Shown here one piece after another: positions 1 through 6,889 of a DNA stretch of 24,987 nucleotides (within the stretch, counting starts at the first letter, position 1; each line of letters opens with the position of its first letter). The notes beneath the pieces are model-generated. The model saw only the letters and a program-made list of their open reading frames with translations. It did not search any database and was not told the DNA's origin. A program made the position numbers and the translations under genes. This stretch comes from Candidatus Sodaliphilus limicaballi (GTDB taxonomy: Bacteria > Bacteroidota > Bacteroidia > Bacteroidales > Muribaculaceae). The stretch is taken from assembly GCA_018065815.1 (NCBI GenBank), contig JAGHSP010000278.1:1-24987 (forward strand). Direction: 5' to 3'.

Positions 1-28
1 TATAACTACTAACACTTTTGTGTATCAT

Positions 29-145
29 GAGGATGTTGACATGCGAATAAATTTTTTGTTGATTTCAAGCGAGGCGCCTTTTCTCTTGGGTTGTATTTAG
101 GTGGTGGCGCTGCGCTTGAAATACACTGAAAATAAACATAAAATA
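29..145 (+). repeat. Dispersed intergenic hairpin repeat, copy 1
   Basis: This non-coding element recurs in inverted orientation at about 22806-22937. Its core is a hairpin: 62-78 (ATTTCAAGCGAGGCGCC) pairs with 106-122 (GGCGCTGCGCTTGAAAT) apart from two central positions, around a 27-nt loop. The loop (TTTTCTCTTGGGTTGTATTT and on) is almost identical in both copies. Similarity continues outward on both sides, from GTTGAC near 35 to ACTGAAAATAA near 135. No reading frame is preserved. A transcribed hairpin or a small non-autonomous mobile element are both possible; neither is shown. Confidence 0.75.
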
Positions 146-164
146 AAAATCATTTTAATTATAG

Positions 165-215
165 AGACCGATTGCAGCAACAGCAGCTGACTCTGCTAGC
201 ACGGTGGCTCACACG
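165..215 (+). repeat. Dispersed intergenic repeat B, copy 1
   Basis: The segment starting AGACCG and ending TCACACG matches 2884-2934 in the same orientation with scattered substitutions. Both copies carry the CAGCAGCTGAC core, which can fold into a short hairpin, although the stem is imperfect in this copy. It is followed at 232-250 by a CTCTGTGCCCTCTGTGGG motif whose reverse complement recurs in other spacers of this window. It looks non-coding. Confidence 0.6.
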
Positions 216-341
216 TGGTTTCCTGATGTGGTCTCTGTGCCCTCTGTGGGAGATAAAGGGACGGGGAGGCGGGAAAATATCACGCAAGTTGCAAAAAATG
301 GCACTTTTATTGCTTTTCGGTTTTTTGAAAAATATTTTTTT

Positions 342-349
342 TACCTTTG
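342..349 (+). promoter_or_regulatory. Predicted Bacteroidales -7 box for the CotH gene
   Basis: TACCTTTG matches the Bacteroidetes primary sigma -7 consensus TAnnTTTG exactly. A start near 356 would give a leader of about 43 nt before the ATG at 399. No clean -33 TTTG is present at the usual 19-21 bp spacing; the nearest T-rich block is at 314-327. The prediction rests on the -7 box and its position. Confidence 0.55.
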
Positions 350-398
350 TGATGCGGATTTTCTGCATGTGAAACGTAAATAATAACATTCGACACCG

Positions 399-2771
399 AT
401 GAACATAAAAAAACTATTATGCATACTTACCGTTGCTGGGGCTTCGATGCATGCCAGCGCTGAGCTGCAGATCAATGAGATCATGCAGGCTAATATCAGT
501 TCGCTTTATGCCGACAATGAGTTCCCCGACTCGTGGGTGGAGCTCTATAACAACGGCACGACCAATTTCCGCATGGCGGGCTACCGCCTGGGCGAGACCG
601 AGAACTTTGAGGAGGCGACACGCATCAGCGGCGGAGCCGTGGCTCGTGCCGGCACGTATTTTGTGATCTACACCGACAAGACGGGCCCCTCGGGCTATCA
701 CGTGGATATGCGCCTGGACAGCGGCAAGGGTACCCTGTACCTGTTTAACCCCAGCGGCGAGATTGTGGATAAGGTGAGCTACAAGAAGATGCTTGCCCCC
801 AACGTGTCCTACGGCCGCTTGGGCGAGGACAGCAACACGTGGGGTTTCATGAAGACTTCTACTCCCGGCGAGGCTAATAAGCCCGAGGTGATCACCCAGG
901 TGCTGCCCGACCCCGTGTTCAGCGACAAGGGCAAGGTGCAGGTGGGCGGTTCGTCGTTCTATCTCACGCTCTCGATGCCTGCCGACGTGACCGTGCCCGC
1001 CGACACCCGCCTGTACTACACCACCGACGGCAGCGAGCCCACCACGTCGAGCAACAGCACCGCGACCAATGTGCGCATGCGCATCGCCTCGACCACCGTG
1101 GTGCGTGCCAAGCTCATCTCGGCCGAGGCTGCGTCGCCCAACGCCGTGACCGAGTCGTTCATCTTCCATCCCCGCGCGCTGAAGCTGCCGGTGATCTCGA
1201 TAAACACTGACCAGAAGTATTTCACCGACGAGTGGATGGGCATCTTTGCCGGCTACAACTATCAGGAAGACTGGCGCCGCCCCATCAACATAGAGTACTT
1301 TGACGCTACCGGCTCACCCGCGGTGATCAACCAGATGGGCGAGTGCCGCGTGCACGGCGCCTACACGCGCGTGATGCCGCAGAAGTCGCTGGCGGTATAT
1401 ACGCAGAAGCGATTTGGCAACAAGCGCTTTGCCTACCCCTTCTGGGAGGACAAGCCCGAGGTGACCGAGGTGAAGTCATTCGTGCTGCGCAACGGCGGCA
1501 ACTGCTTCACCAGCAACCGCATCGCCGACCAGGCAGGGCAGACCATGTTTGGCCGCAACGCCGAGAATCTGGACTACATGGAGAACACCGAGGTGGTGGC
1601 CTATATCAACGGCCAGTATGCCGGCATCTATGACCTGCGCGAGCGCAGCAACGAGGATAACATCGAGGCCAACTATGACGGCCTTGAGGACATCGACATG
1701 GTGGAGAACTACACCGAGGTGAAACAGGGCACAATGGACTCGTTCAACGAGCTGATGGCGCTTGTCAACAGCAAGCCCACCTATGAGCAGATGAATGCCG
1801 CCGTGGACTTTGACAACTTTGCCAAGACCGTTGTGGCACAGTCGTTTGTCACCAACACCGACTGGCCCGGCAACAACATGGTGATGTGGCGCCCGTCGGC
1901 CCCTGGCGGCAAGTGGCGCATGATCATGAAAGACATGGACTTCTATGCCGCTAACGGCTATAACAGCACGTTCTTCAACTTCCTGCTGCGCGCCAATGGC
2001 CACGAGGACGACACCGGCGAGGGCAACAATCCGGCTCGCGTGAAGATATTCCAGGTGCTGTGGCAGTTCCCCGAGTTCCGCGAGAAGATCATCGACTGCT
2101 ACACGGTGTATCTGGGCGACTTCCTGCGCAAGAGCCAGGTGCGCGCCCACCTAGAGGGCATCAGGGACGAGATCGACAGCGAGTACTACTACCACCTGCA
2201 GACCTATGGCAAGCCCCTGGGCTATAACAGCTGGAGGAACAATGTCGAGAACCTGATAACGTGGAGCGAGAACCGCAGCGACTATCTGCGCGACAACATC
2301 ATCCCCAGCTACTTCAACCTGGGCAGCATCATCCCGCTGAACATCGTCACCAACGGGCAGCCGGTGAAGATGCTGAACATTCCGCTCACGCGAGCTGAAT
2401 TCAAGGGCAATTACTACCAGGACCGTCCTCTCTATGCTTTCACCACCGGCAACGGCTGGAAGGCCACCTACACCTACACTAACGGCACCACACGCACTGT
2501 GTCGATCAAGAACCACAACTACGCGTTCACGCCCACCTCGGGCCTGAAGTCGATCAAGCTGGAGGTGGACCTTGGCACTCCCCTGCCCAGCGTTGCAGGC
2601 GATATCAACGGCGACGGCACGGCTGATGTTGAAGACCTCAACACCTTGAGCAACATCTTGCTTAATCTCGTGAGCGCGACGAAGTATGGCGACAGCCCCG
2701 ACATGAACGGTGACGGCGAGTTAGACGTGGTGGACGTGAACGCTCTGGTGAACATCGTCTTGGGAATGTAA
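399..2771 (+). CDS. Secreted CotH-kinase family protein with lamin-tail and dockerin domains
   Basis: A 790-residue protein with a Sec signal peptide: basic MNIKK, a hydrophobic stretch, and likely cleavage after ASA at residue 21. Residues ~23-160 resemble a lamin-tail domain (LQINEIMQAN, WVELYN, STPGEAN). Residues ~185-255 resemble a chitobiase/FN3-like module (YYTTDGSEPT). Residues ~260-640 are a CotH-type atypical kinase core, with an RNGGN motif, INGQYAGIYDLRER, and a DMD metal-binding candidate at D512/D514. The C-terminus carries two dockerin type I calcium loops, DINGDGTADVEDLN at ~735 and DMNGDGELDVVDVN at ~768. CotH proteins phosphorylate spore-coat or surface substrates in other bacteria; the substrate here is unknown. 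There is no T9SS C-terminal signal. It appears monocistronic, with a repeat-rich spacer on each side. The domain assignment is good; the physiological role is open. Confidence 0.88.
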   Translation: MNIKKLLCILTVAGASMHASAELQINEIMQANISSLYADNEFPDSWVELYNNGTTNFRMAGYRLGETENFEEATRISGGAVARAGTYFVIYTDKTGPSGYHVDMRLDSGKGTLYLFNPSGEIVDKVSYKKMLAPNVSYGRLGEDSNTWGFMKTSTPGEANKPEVITQVLPDPVFSDKGKVQVGGSSFYLTLSMPADVTVPADTRLYYTTDGSEPTTSSNSTATNVRMRIASTTVVRAKLISAEAASPNAVTESFIFHPRALKLPVISINTDQKYFTDEWMGIFAGYNYQEDWRRPINIEYFDATGSPAVINQMGECRVHGAYTRVMPQKSLAVYTQKRFGNKRFAYPFWEDKPEVTEVKSFVLRNGGNCFTSNRIADQAGQTMFGRNAENLDYMENTEVVAYINGQYAGIYDLRERSNEDNIEANYDGLEDIDMVENYTEVKQGTMDSFNELMALVNSKPTYEQMNAAVDFDNFAKTVVAQSFVTNTDWPGNNMVMWRPSAPGGKWRMIMKDMDFYAANGYNSTFFNFLLRANGHEDDTGEGNNPARVKIFQVLWQFPEFREKIIDCYTVYLGDFLRKSQVRAHLEGIRDEIDSEYYYHLQTYGKPLGYNSWRNNVENLITWSENRSDYLRDNIIPSYFNLGSIIPLNIVTNGQPVKMLNIPLTRAEFKGNYYQDRPLYAFTTGNGWKATYTYTNGTTRTVSIKNHNYAFTPTSGLKSIKLEVDLGTPLPSVAGDINGDGTADVEDLNTLSNILLNLVSATKYGDSPDMNGDGELDVVDVNALVNIVLGM

Positions 2772-2781
2772 CCCTTTATCC

Positions 2782-2880
2782 TACAGAGTTTTTGCTGAAA
2801 GAAACTATCTATCTCCCACAGAGGCCACAGAGTTTTTTTTACTGAAAGAAATTATCCGAAATTAGAAGAAATTTTTTTAT
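2782..2880 (+). repeat. Composite intergenic repeat C, copy 1
   Basis: Two successive units combine CACAGAG-type motifs with a T-run and CTGAAAGAAA (about 2783-2811 and 2816-2880). The second unit contains ACTGAAAGAAATTATCCGAA followed by ATTAGAAGAAATTTTTTTAT. Almost the same arrangement, in the same orientation, lies at 22632-22745, some 20 kb away. It carries no reading frame and lies just after the CotH stop codon. Confidence 0.65.
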
Positions 2881-2883
2881 TGC

Positions 2884-2934
2884 AGACCGGTTGCTGGACC
2901 AGCAGCTGACGCTGCTGGCACGTGGGTTCACACG
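2884..2934 (+). repeat. Dispersed intergenic repeat B, copy 2, with perfect hairpin
   Basis: This is the second copy of the element at 165-215. Its centre is a perfect 8-bp stem with a TGAC loop: CCAGCAGC at 2899-2906 pairs with GCTGCTGG at 2911-2918. It abuts the CACAGAG/CTGAAAGAAA composite repeat, so the spacer between the CotH gene and lepB is almost entirely repeats. No terminator-like T-run follows the stem. Confidence 0.62.
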
Positions 2935-2982
2935 GAAGCACAGACGGGGGCTCACACGGGGGCAGAGAGATTGTTTTTTAGG

Positions 2983-3078
2983 ACATAAGAACATAAGAAC
3001 ACAAGAGAAACCACAGATTTAACAGATTAGATTTTTTAGAAATTAAAATAAAATCTGCTCTGCGGGTGTATTCTGTGG
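2983..3078 (+). repeat. Short tandem repeat and nested inverted repeats upstream of lepB
   Basis: ACATAAGA is present twice in tandem at 2983-2998. Further on, CCACAGA (3011-3017) and CAGATTT (3014-3020) find complements at TCTGTGG (3072-3078) and AAATCTG (3051-3057), giving a loose nested hairpin. The block is AT-rich, has no credible gene, and resembles degenerate dispersed repeats common in Bacteroidales spacers. Confidence 0.4.
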
Positions 3079-3111
3079 GTAAAAAATTAGTGCTATGTCG
3101 TGAAAAATCAC

Positions 3112-3119
3112 TAATTTCG
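3112..3119 (+). promoter_or_regulatory. Possible -7 box for the lepB operon
   Basis: TAATTTCG differs from TAnnTTTG at one position and lies 27 bp before the lepB ATG. A weak TTAG at 3087-3090 sits 21 bp upstream, in the place of a -33 element. Position and context are suitable, but the match is imperfect. Confidence 0.35.
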
Positions 3120-3146
3120 CATGATAAACAATCTAAACATTGAATT

Positions 3147-4559
3147 ATGAGCAAAACTTCTGATAAAAAAGCTAACGGATACAACCCTCAAACTGGAAGT
3201 CTCAAGGAACGCTTGGGACGCGTGAAACCTACGCGCTGGGCACGATTTGGCATCGTGTCGGTGATTTTCTTTGTGTGGGTTTTCTGGCTGGGCAACTGGT
3301 GGGTTGCGCTGGCGTGGTTCCTGCTGGCCGACATCTACCTCACGCAGTTCATCCCTTACACCTGGTGGAAGGGCATCAAGAATAATGCCGTGCGCAAGGT
3401 GTTCAGCTGGATTGACGCCATCGTGTATGCGATGGTGCTCGTCTATTTCCTATTCTCCTTCGTGGGCCAGAACTTCACTATTCCGTCGTCATCGCTCGAG
3501 AAGACGCTGCTCACCGGCGACTTCCTGTGGGTGAACAAGATGGTTTATGGTCCGCGCGTGCCTCAAACACCGCTGCACATACCCGTGTGCCAGAATATGA
3601 TACCGTTCTTGAACTGCAAGTCTTACTTTGAGACCCCGCAGCTCGACTATCACCGCCTCAATGGCGTGCGCAGCGTGGAGCGCGGCGACATCGTGGTGTT
3701 TAACTTCCCCGCGGGCGACACTGTGGCCCTCAACTGCCCCAACCCCGACTACTACACGCTGGTGCAGATAAGGGGTCGTGAGGTTGTGAACAGCAACCGC
3801 GACATGTTTGGCGAGGTGATATATCGCCCCGTTGACCGCCGCGACGCTTATGTGAAGCGCTGCCTGGGTCTGCCTGGCGAGTGGTTCTCGATGAAGGACG
3901 GCGTGGTGTATATCGACGGCAAGGCTCTCGACGAGCCCGAGAATGTGCAGTTCAACTACATCGTGGTCACCGACGGCACCGCCATCAGCGATGAGACATT
4001 TGACGAGCTGGGCGTGAGCGTGGACGACCGTGGCTTCAACGGACAGTTCTACGAGCTGCCTCTCACCAAGGACATGGTGGCACAGCTCAAGTCTTACCCC
4101 TGGGTGAAGACCGTGGAGCGCATCACCGACCAGCATCTCGACGTGACCACCGAGAACGTGATCTCGTTCCCCGTGGGACAAAACTACGGCTGGACCCATA
4201 ACAACATGGGCCGCATCTGGATTCCCAAGAAGGGCAAGACGCTGCACCTCACTCTGGAGAATCTGCCCAAGTATGAGCGTTGCATCAAGAACTACGAGGG
4301 CAACACGCTCGAGGTGAAGGAGGGCAAGATATACATCAACGGCAAGGAGACAACGACCTATACGTTCAAGATGGACTACTACTGGATGATGGGCGACAAC
4401 CGCGACAACTCGCTCGACTCGCGCTTCTGGGGATTCGTTCCCGAGGATCACATCATCGGCACGCCGCACATCGTGCTCATCTCCTTTGACAAGGACAAGC
4501 GCGGCCTGGGCGTGCGCTGGAACCGCATCTTCAAGACTCCTAATCCGGATAAGAAGTAA
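3147..4559 (+). CDS. lepB: Signal peptidase I (LepB, S26 family)
   Basis: This enzyme cleaves Sec signal peptides from exported proteins at the outer face of the inner membrane. The 470-residue protein has hydrophobic segments at ~34-70 and ~90-108. The catalytic serine box follows (FTIPSSSLEKTL, likely nucleophile S116), and the general-base lysine box is RRDAYVKRCLGLPGE with K237. The conserved GDNRDNSLDSRFWGFVP box is near the C-terminus. It is longer than E. coli LepB (324 residues): extra sequence lies between the Ser and Lys boxes and again between the Lys box and the GDNRDNS box, as is usual for Bacteroidales LepB. Both catalytic residues are intact. wbqC-like starts 61 bp downstream and the U32 gene follows, so the three are probably co-transcribed. 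Confidence 0.95.
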   Translation: MSKTSDKKANGYNPQTGSLKERLGRVKPTRWARFGIVSVIFFVWVFWLGNWWVALAWFLLADIYLTQFIPYTWWKGIKNNAVRKVFSWIDAIVYAMVLVYFLFSFVGQNFTIPSSSLEKTLLTGDFLWVNKMVYGPRVPQTPLHIPVCQNMIPFLNCKSYFETPQLDYHRLNGVRSVERGDIVVFNFPAGDTVALNCPNPDYYTLVQIRGREVVNSNRDMFGEVIYRPVDRRDAYVKRCLGLPGEWFSMKDGVVYIDGKALDEPENVQFNYIVVTDGTAISDETFDELGVSVDDRGFNGQFYELPLTKDMVAQLKSYPWVKTVERITDQHLDVTTENVISFPVGQNYGWTHNNMGRIWIPKKGKTLHLTLENLPKYERCIKNYEGNTLEVKEGKIYINGKETTTYTFKMDYYWMMGDNRDNSLDSRFWGFVPEDHIIGTPHIVLISFDKDKRGLGVRWNRIFKTPNPDKK

Positions 4560-4561
4560 AG

Positions 4562-4612
4562 GTTTAAGAGTTTAAGAGTTTATTCTCTAATCTCTCATCT
4601 CTAATCTCTCAT
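4562..4612 (+). repeat. Tandem repeats in the lepB-wbqC gap
   Basis: The 61-bp gap is built from two tandem arrays. GTTTAAGA occurs twice with a partial third copy (4562-4582). CTCTAATCTCTCAT is duplicated exactly (4585-4598 and 4599-4612). The wbqC start codon follows 8 bp later. These look like replication-slippage products; no function is evident. Confidence 0.7.
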
Positions 4613-4620
4613 CTAGAAGT

Positions 4621-5247
4621 ATGATACTGACGGGTAGCATGTGTGCTGGCAGTGTGCGCTATTATGCGGCGTGCGTGGAGGCTGGAGTTGTGGCTGTGGA
4701 TACCGCCGAGGTGCGGTTGCCGCTGCGGCACAGCCATCACCGCTATGCAATAGCAGGACCTAACGGCGTGCAGCAGCTCACCGTGCCGCTGGTGGGTGAG
4801 ACTAATGCTATGCCCGTGCCCATGCGCGACGTGCGCATCAGCGAGCATGCCTCGTGGCGCAGGCTGCACTGGGGCGCTTTGTTCTCGGCCTACGGCCGCT
4901 CGCCCTACTTCGACTACATCGCCCCCGACCTTGAGGCCATCGTCATGGGTCATCAGCAGTGGCTGCTCGACTACAACGAGCAGATGCAGCAGCTCGTCAT
5001 CGACTTCATGGGCCTGCCGGTGGAGATGACCCGCGCTTGCGACATCGACGCCCATGGGGCAACGGACCTGCGTGGCAAGATAGGCACCAAGAAGCCCGAC
5101 CGCCTGCCCATCGTGGACGTCCCTTACTACCAGGTGTGGCAAGAAAGACATGGCTTCCTGCCCGGGCTCAGCATCCTGGACCTGCTCATGAACACTGGCC
5201 GCGAGGGCATCATCACACTGATGAAAATGAATAAAACAGAGCGATAG
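4621..5247 (+). CDS. WbqC family protein
   Basis: A 208-residue soluble protein without a signal peptide, recognised as WbqC-like. It shows an early tyrosine-rich segment (SVRYYAACVEA), the HHRYAIAGPNGVQQLTVPL region (~39-58), and the family block MRDVRISEHASWRRLHWGAL followed by FSAYGRSPYFDY (~68-100). The C-terminal part contains PYYQVWQERHGFLPGLSILD and LLMNTG. The family is named after an O-antigen-locus gene, and its biochemical activity is not established as far as I know. In Bacteroidales it is commonly found next to lepB, as here. The gaps of 61 bp before and 66 bp after suggest a lepB-wbqC-U32 transcript. A role in surface polysaccharide assembly is only a guess from the family name. 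Confidence 0.85.
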   Translation: MILTGSMCAGSVRYYAACVEAGVVAVDTAEVRLPLRHSHHRYAIAGPNGVQQLTVPLVGETNAMPVPMRDVRISEHASWRRLHWGALFSAYGRSPYFDYIAPDLEAIVMGHQQWLLDYNEQMQQLVIDFMGLPVEMTRACDIDAHGATDLRGKIGTKKPDRLPIVDVPYYQVWQERHGFLPGLSILDLLMNTGREGIITLMKMNKTER

Positions 5248-5297
5248 TAACGTAAATATCGTTAACGTTAATAACGTCAATAACGCTAGTAACGAAA
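5246..5297 (+). repeat. TAACG micro-repeats before the U32 gene
   Basis: The spacer contains a run of TAACG-bearing units (AGTAACGTAAA, GTTAACGTT, AATAACGTC, AATAACGCT, AGTAACGAA), the last three spaced about 9 bp apart. GTTAAC is palindromic. The cluster begins at the wbqC stop and ends about 16 bp before the U32 start. It could be slippage or a binding-site cluster; the sequence does not decide. Confidence 0.5.
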
Positions 5298-5313
5298 GAA
5301 TAATAAAACAACT

Positions 5314-6561
5314 ATGGATAGAAAAGACTTTGAGATAATGGCCCCTGTGGGCTCGTGGGAATCGCTCACCGCCGCTTGGCAAGGTGGGGCCGATGCTATC
5401 TACTTCGGCATCGAGGGTCTGAACATGCGCTCACGCTCGAGCGTGAACTTCAGCATCGACGACCTGCACACCATAGCGCAATGGTGCCACGAGCACGGCA
5501 TGAAGAGTTATCTCACAGTCAACACCATCATCTATGACGGCGACGTGGACTACATGCACCGCATCATCGACGCGGCCAAGCAGGCAGGCGTGAGCGCCAT
5601 CATAGCCAGCGACATGGCCGCCATCCTCTATGCGCGCAGCACGGGCGTGGAAGTGCACATCTCCACCCAGGTGAACGTGAGCAACAGCGAGGCGGTGAAG
5701 TTCTACTCGCAGATGGCCGACGTGGTGGTGCTGGCGCGCGAGCTCAACATGGACCAGGTGCGCGGCATCCACGACACCATAGTGAACGACGACGTGCGTG
5801 GCCCTCACGGCGAGCCGGTGCGCATCGAGATGTTCTGCCACGGCGCGCTGTGCATGGCAGTGTCGGGCAAGTGTTACTTGAGCCTTGCCGAGAGCGGATA
5901 TAGCGCCAACCGCGGCGCTTGCCGCCAGATATGCCGCCGTTCTTACACCGTGACCGACCGTGAGACGGGCAACCAGCTCGACATCGAGAACAAGTACATC
6001 ATGTCGCCCAAGGACCTCAAAACTATCCATTTCCTCAACAAGATGGTCGATGCCGGCGTGCGCGTGTTCAAGATCGAAGGCCGTGCGCGCGGTCCCGAGT
6101 ATGTGCGCACGGTGGTGAGCTGCTACCATGAGGCGCTGGAAAGCATCATCGACGGCACCTACAGTGAGGAACTCGTTGCCGGCTGGGACGAGCGCTTGAA
6201 GATGGTGTTTAACCGCGGATTCTGGGACGGTTACTACCAGGGTCAGCGACTGGGCGAGTGGACCATGAAATATGGCTCAAGCGCAACGCGTGTCAAGGTG
6301 TATGCCGCCAAGGGCATACGCTACTTCGGCAAGCTGGGCGTGGCAGAGTTCCTGGTCGAGGCTGGCGAGGTAAAGGTGGGTGACGAGATTGTCATCACAG
6401 GCCCCACCACAGGCGCTGTTATCACCACGGTGGAGGAGATAAGGGTGGATCTCAAGCCCGTGGAGAAAGCCGTCAAGGGCGAACATTTCTCTATCAAGAC
6501 CGATGCCAAGATACGCCCCAGCGACAAACTATTCGTCTGGAAGCCCACAGGCAACGAGTAG
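5314..6561 (+). CDS. Peptidase U32 family protein (TrhP/YegQ-like hydroxylation factor)
   Basis: A 415-residue cytoplasmic protein of the U32 'collagenase-like' family. The N-terminal TIM-barrel half starts EIMAPVGSWESLTAAWQGGA. The family signature EMFCHGALCMAVSGKCYLS is at residues 172-190, followed by NRGACRQICRRSY. Cysteines 180, 187, 203 and 207 are the best candidates for an Fe-S cluster. SPKDL and the VFKIEGRARGPEYV block (~243-260) are typical, and the C-terminal ~80 residues form a small beta domain. Characterised relatives are not general proteases but prephenate-dependent or oxygen-independent hydroxylation factors: TrhP for tRNA U34, RlhA for 23S rRNA, UbiU/V for ubiquinone. Length and architecture fit TrhP best, but the exact substrate cannot be read from sequence. 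It is the last gene of the likely lepB operon. Confidence 0.85.
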   Translation: MDRKDFEIMAPVGSWESLTAAWQGGADAIYFGIEGLNMRSRSSVNFSIDDLHTIAQWCHEHGMKSYLTVNTIIYDGDVDYMHRIIDAAKQAGVSAIIASDMAAILYARSTGVEVHISTQVNVSNSEAVKFYSQMADVVVLARELNMDQVRGIHDTIVNDDVRGPHGEPVRIEMFCHGALCMAVSGKCYLSLAESGYSANRGACRQICRRSYTVTDRETGNQLDIENKYIMSPKDLKTIHFLNKMVDAGVRVFKIEGRARGPEYVRTVVSCYHEALESIIDGTYSEELVAGWDERLKMVFNRGFWDGYYQGQRLGEWTMKYGSSATRVKVYAAKGIRYFGKLGVAEFLVEAGEVKVGDEIVITGPTTGAVITTVEEIRVDLKPVEKAVKGEHFSIKTDAKIRPSDKLFVWKPTGNE

Positions 6562-6733
6562 AACCCACAGGGGGTATTTACTGCCGTTAATCCGGAAAGT
6601 TCGCTACATCCAAAAACGGCTTAATCTGCTTTCTATTTAGACAGGAGGATAAAAGAAAAAATCTCTGTGTCCTCTGTGCCCCTTTTTTTCGTCCCCGCGA
6701 GTTTATAGCCCCGGGGTAATAAATCGCCAGGCT

Positions 6734-6768
6734 TTTGGTTGGTTTTTCAATAATAATTATTACCTTTG
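6734..6768 (+). promoter_or_regulatory. Predicted promoter of the AAA ATPase gene
   Basis: TACCTTTG at 6761-6768 is an exact Bacteroidetes -7 box. Upstream, TTTG at 6734-6737 (23-bp spacer) or TTGG at 6739-6742 (18-bp spacer) could serve as the -33 element. The predicted start, about 6774-6776, coincides with the first base of the 33-bp repeat array. The array would therefore lie in the 5' untranslated leader of the ATPase mRNA. Confidence 0.6.
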
Positions 6769-6773
6769 CAACG

Positions 6774-6863
6774 AAAACTCGCCCGAAAAAGTGTGGAGAT
6801 TGTGCGAAAACTCGCCCGAAAAAGTGTGAAGATTGTGCAAAAACTCGCCCGAAAAAGTGTGAG
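6774..6863 (+). repeat. Three 33-bp direct repeats upstream of the ATPase gene
   Basis: Units start at 6774, 6807 and 6840, an exact 33-bp period. Each begins AAAACTCGCCCGAAAAAGTG. In units 1 and 2 the remainder is TGGAGATTGTGCG and TGAAGATTGTGCA; unit 3 keeps about 23 bp and then diverges. The array ends 26 bp before the ATPase start codon. The core is not palindromic. It resembles an iteron-like protein-binding array or a repeated leader element more than a CRISPR. Confidence 0.85.
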
Positions 6864-6889
6864 CGACACAAAATATCTATGCATTTATT

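Noticed and set aside
172..372. Short plus-strand frame before the CotH gene.
   Set aside because: It spans the dispersed repeat and the predicted promoter, and the translation is low-complexity. Probably non-coding.
2978..3184. Minus-strand 68-codon frame upstream of lepB.
   Set aside because: It covers degenerate repeats and the lepB promoter and overlaps the lepB start. No motif or conserved feature is seen.
3489..4469. Long minus-strand open frame opposite lepB.
   Set aside because: lepB has its catalytic boxes in the plus frame. The antisense translation shows no domain and is only a composition effect. The same applies to open frames opposite the CotH, U32, other PorZ-like, lysS and helicase genes.
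6774..6863. Possible mini-CRISPR array.
   Set aside because: The intervals between cores are nearly identical to each other rather than unique, there are only three units, the core is not palindromic, and no cas gene is nearby.
6587..6871. Minus-strand frame encoding repeated HFFGRVFAQS units.
   Set aside because: It is merely the 33-bp repeat array read in an in-frame multiple of three. It overlaps the ATPase promoter and has no plausible domain.
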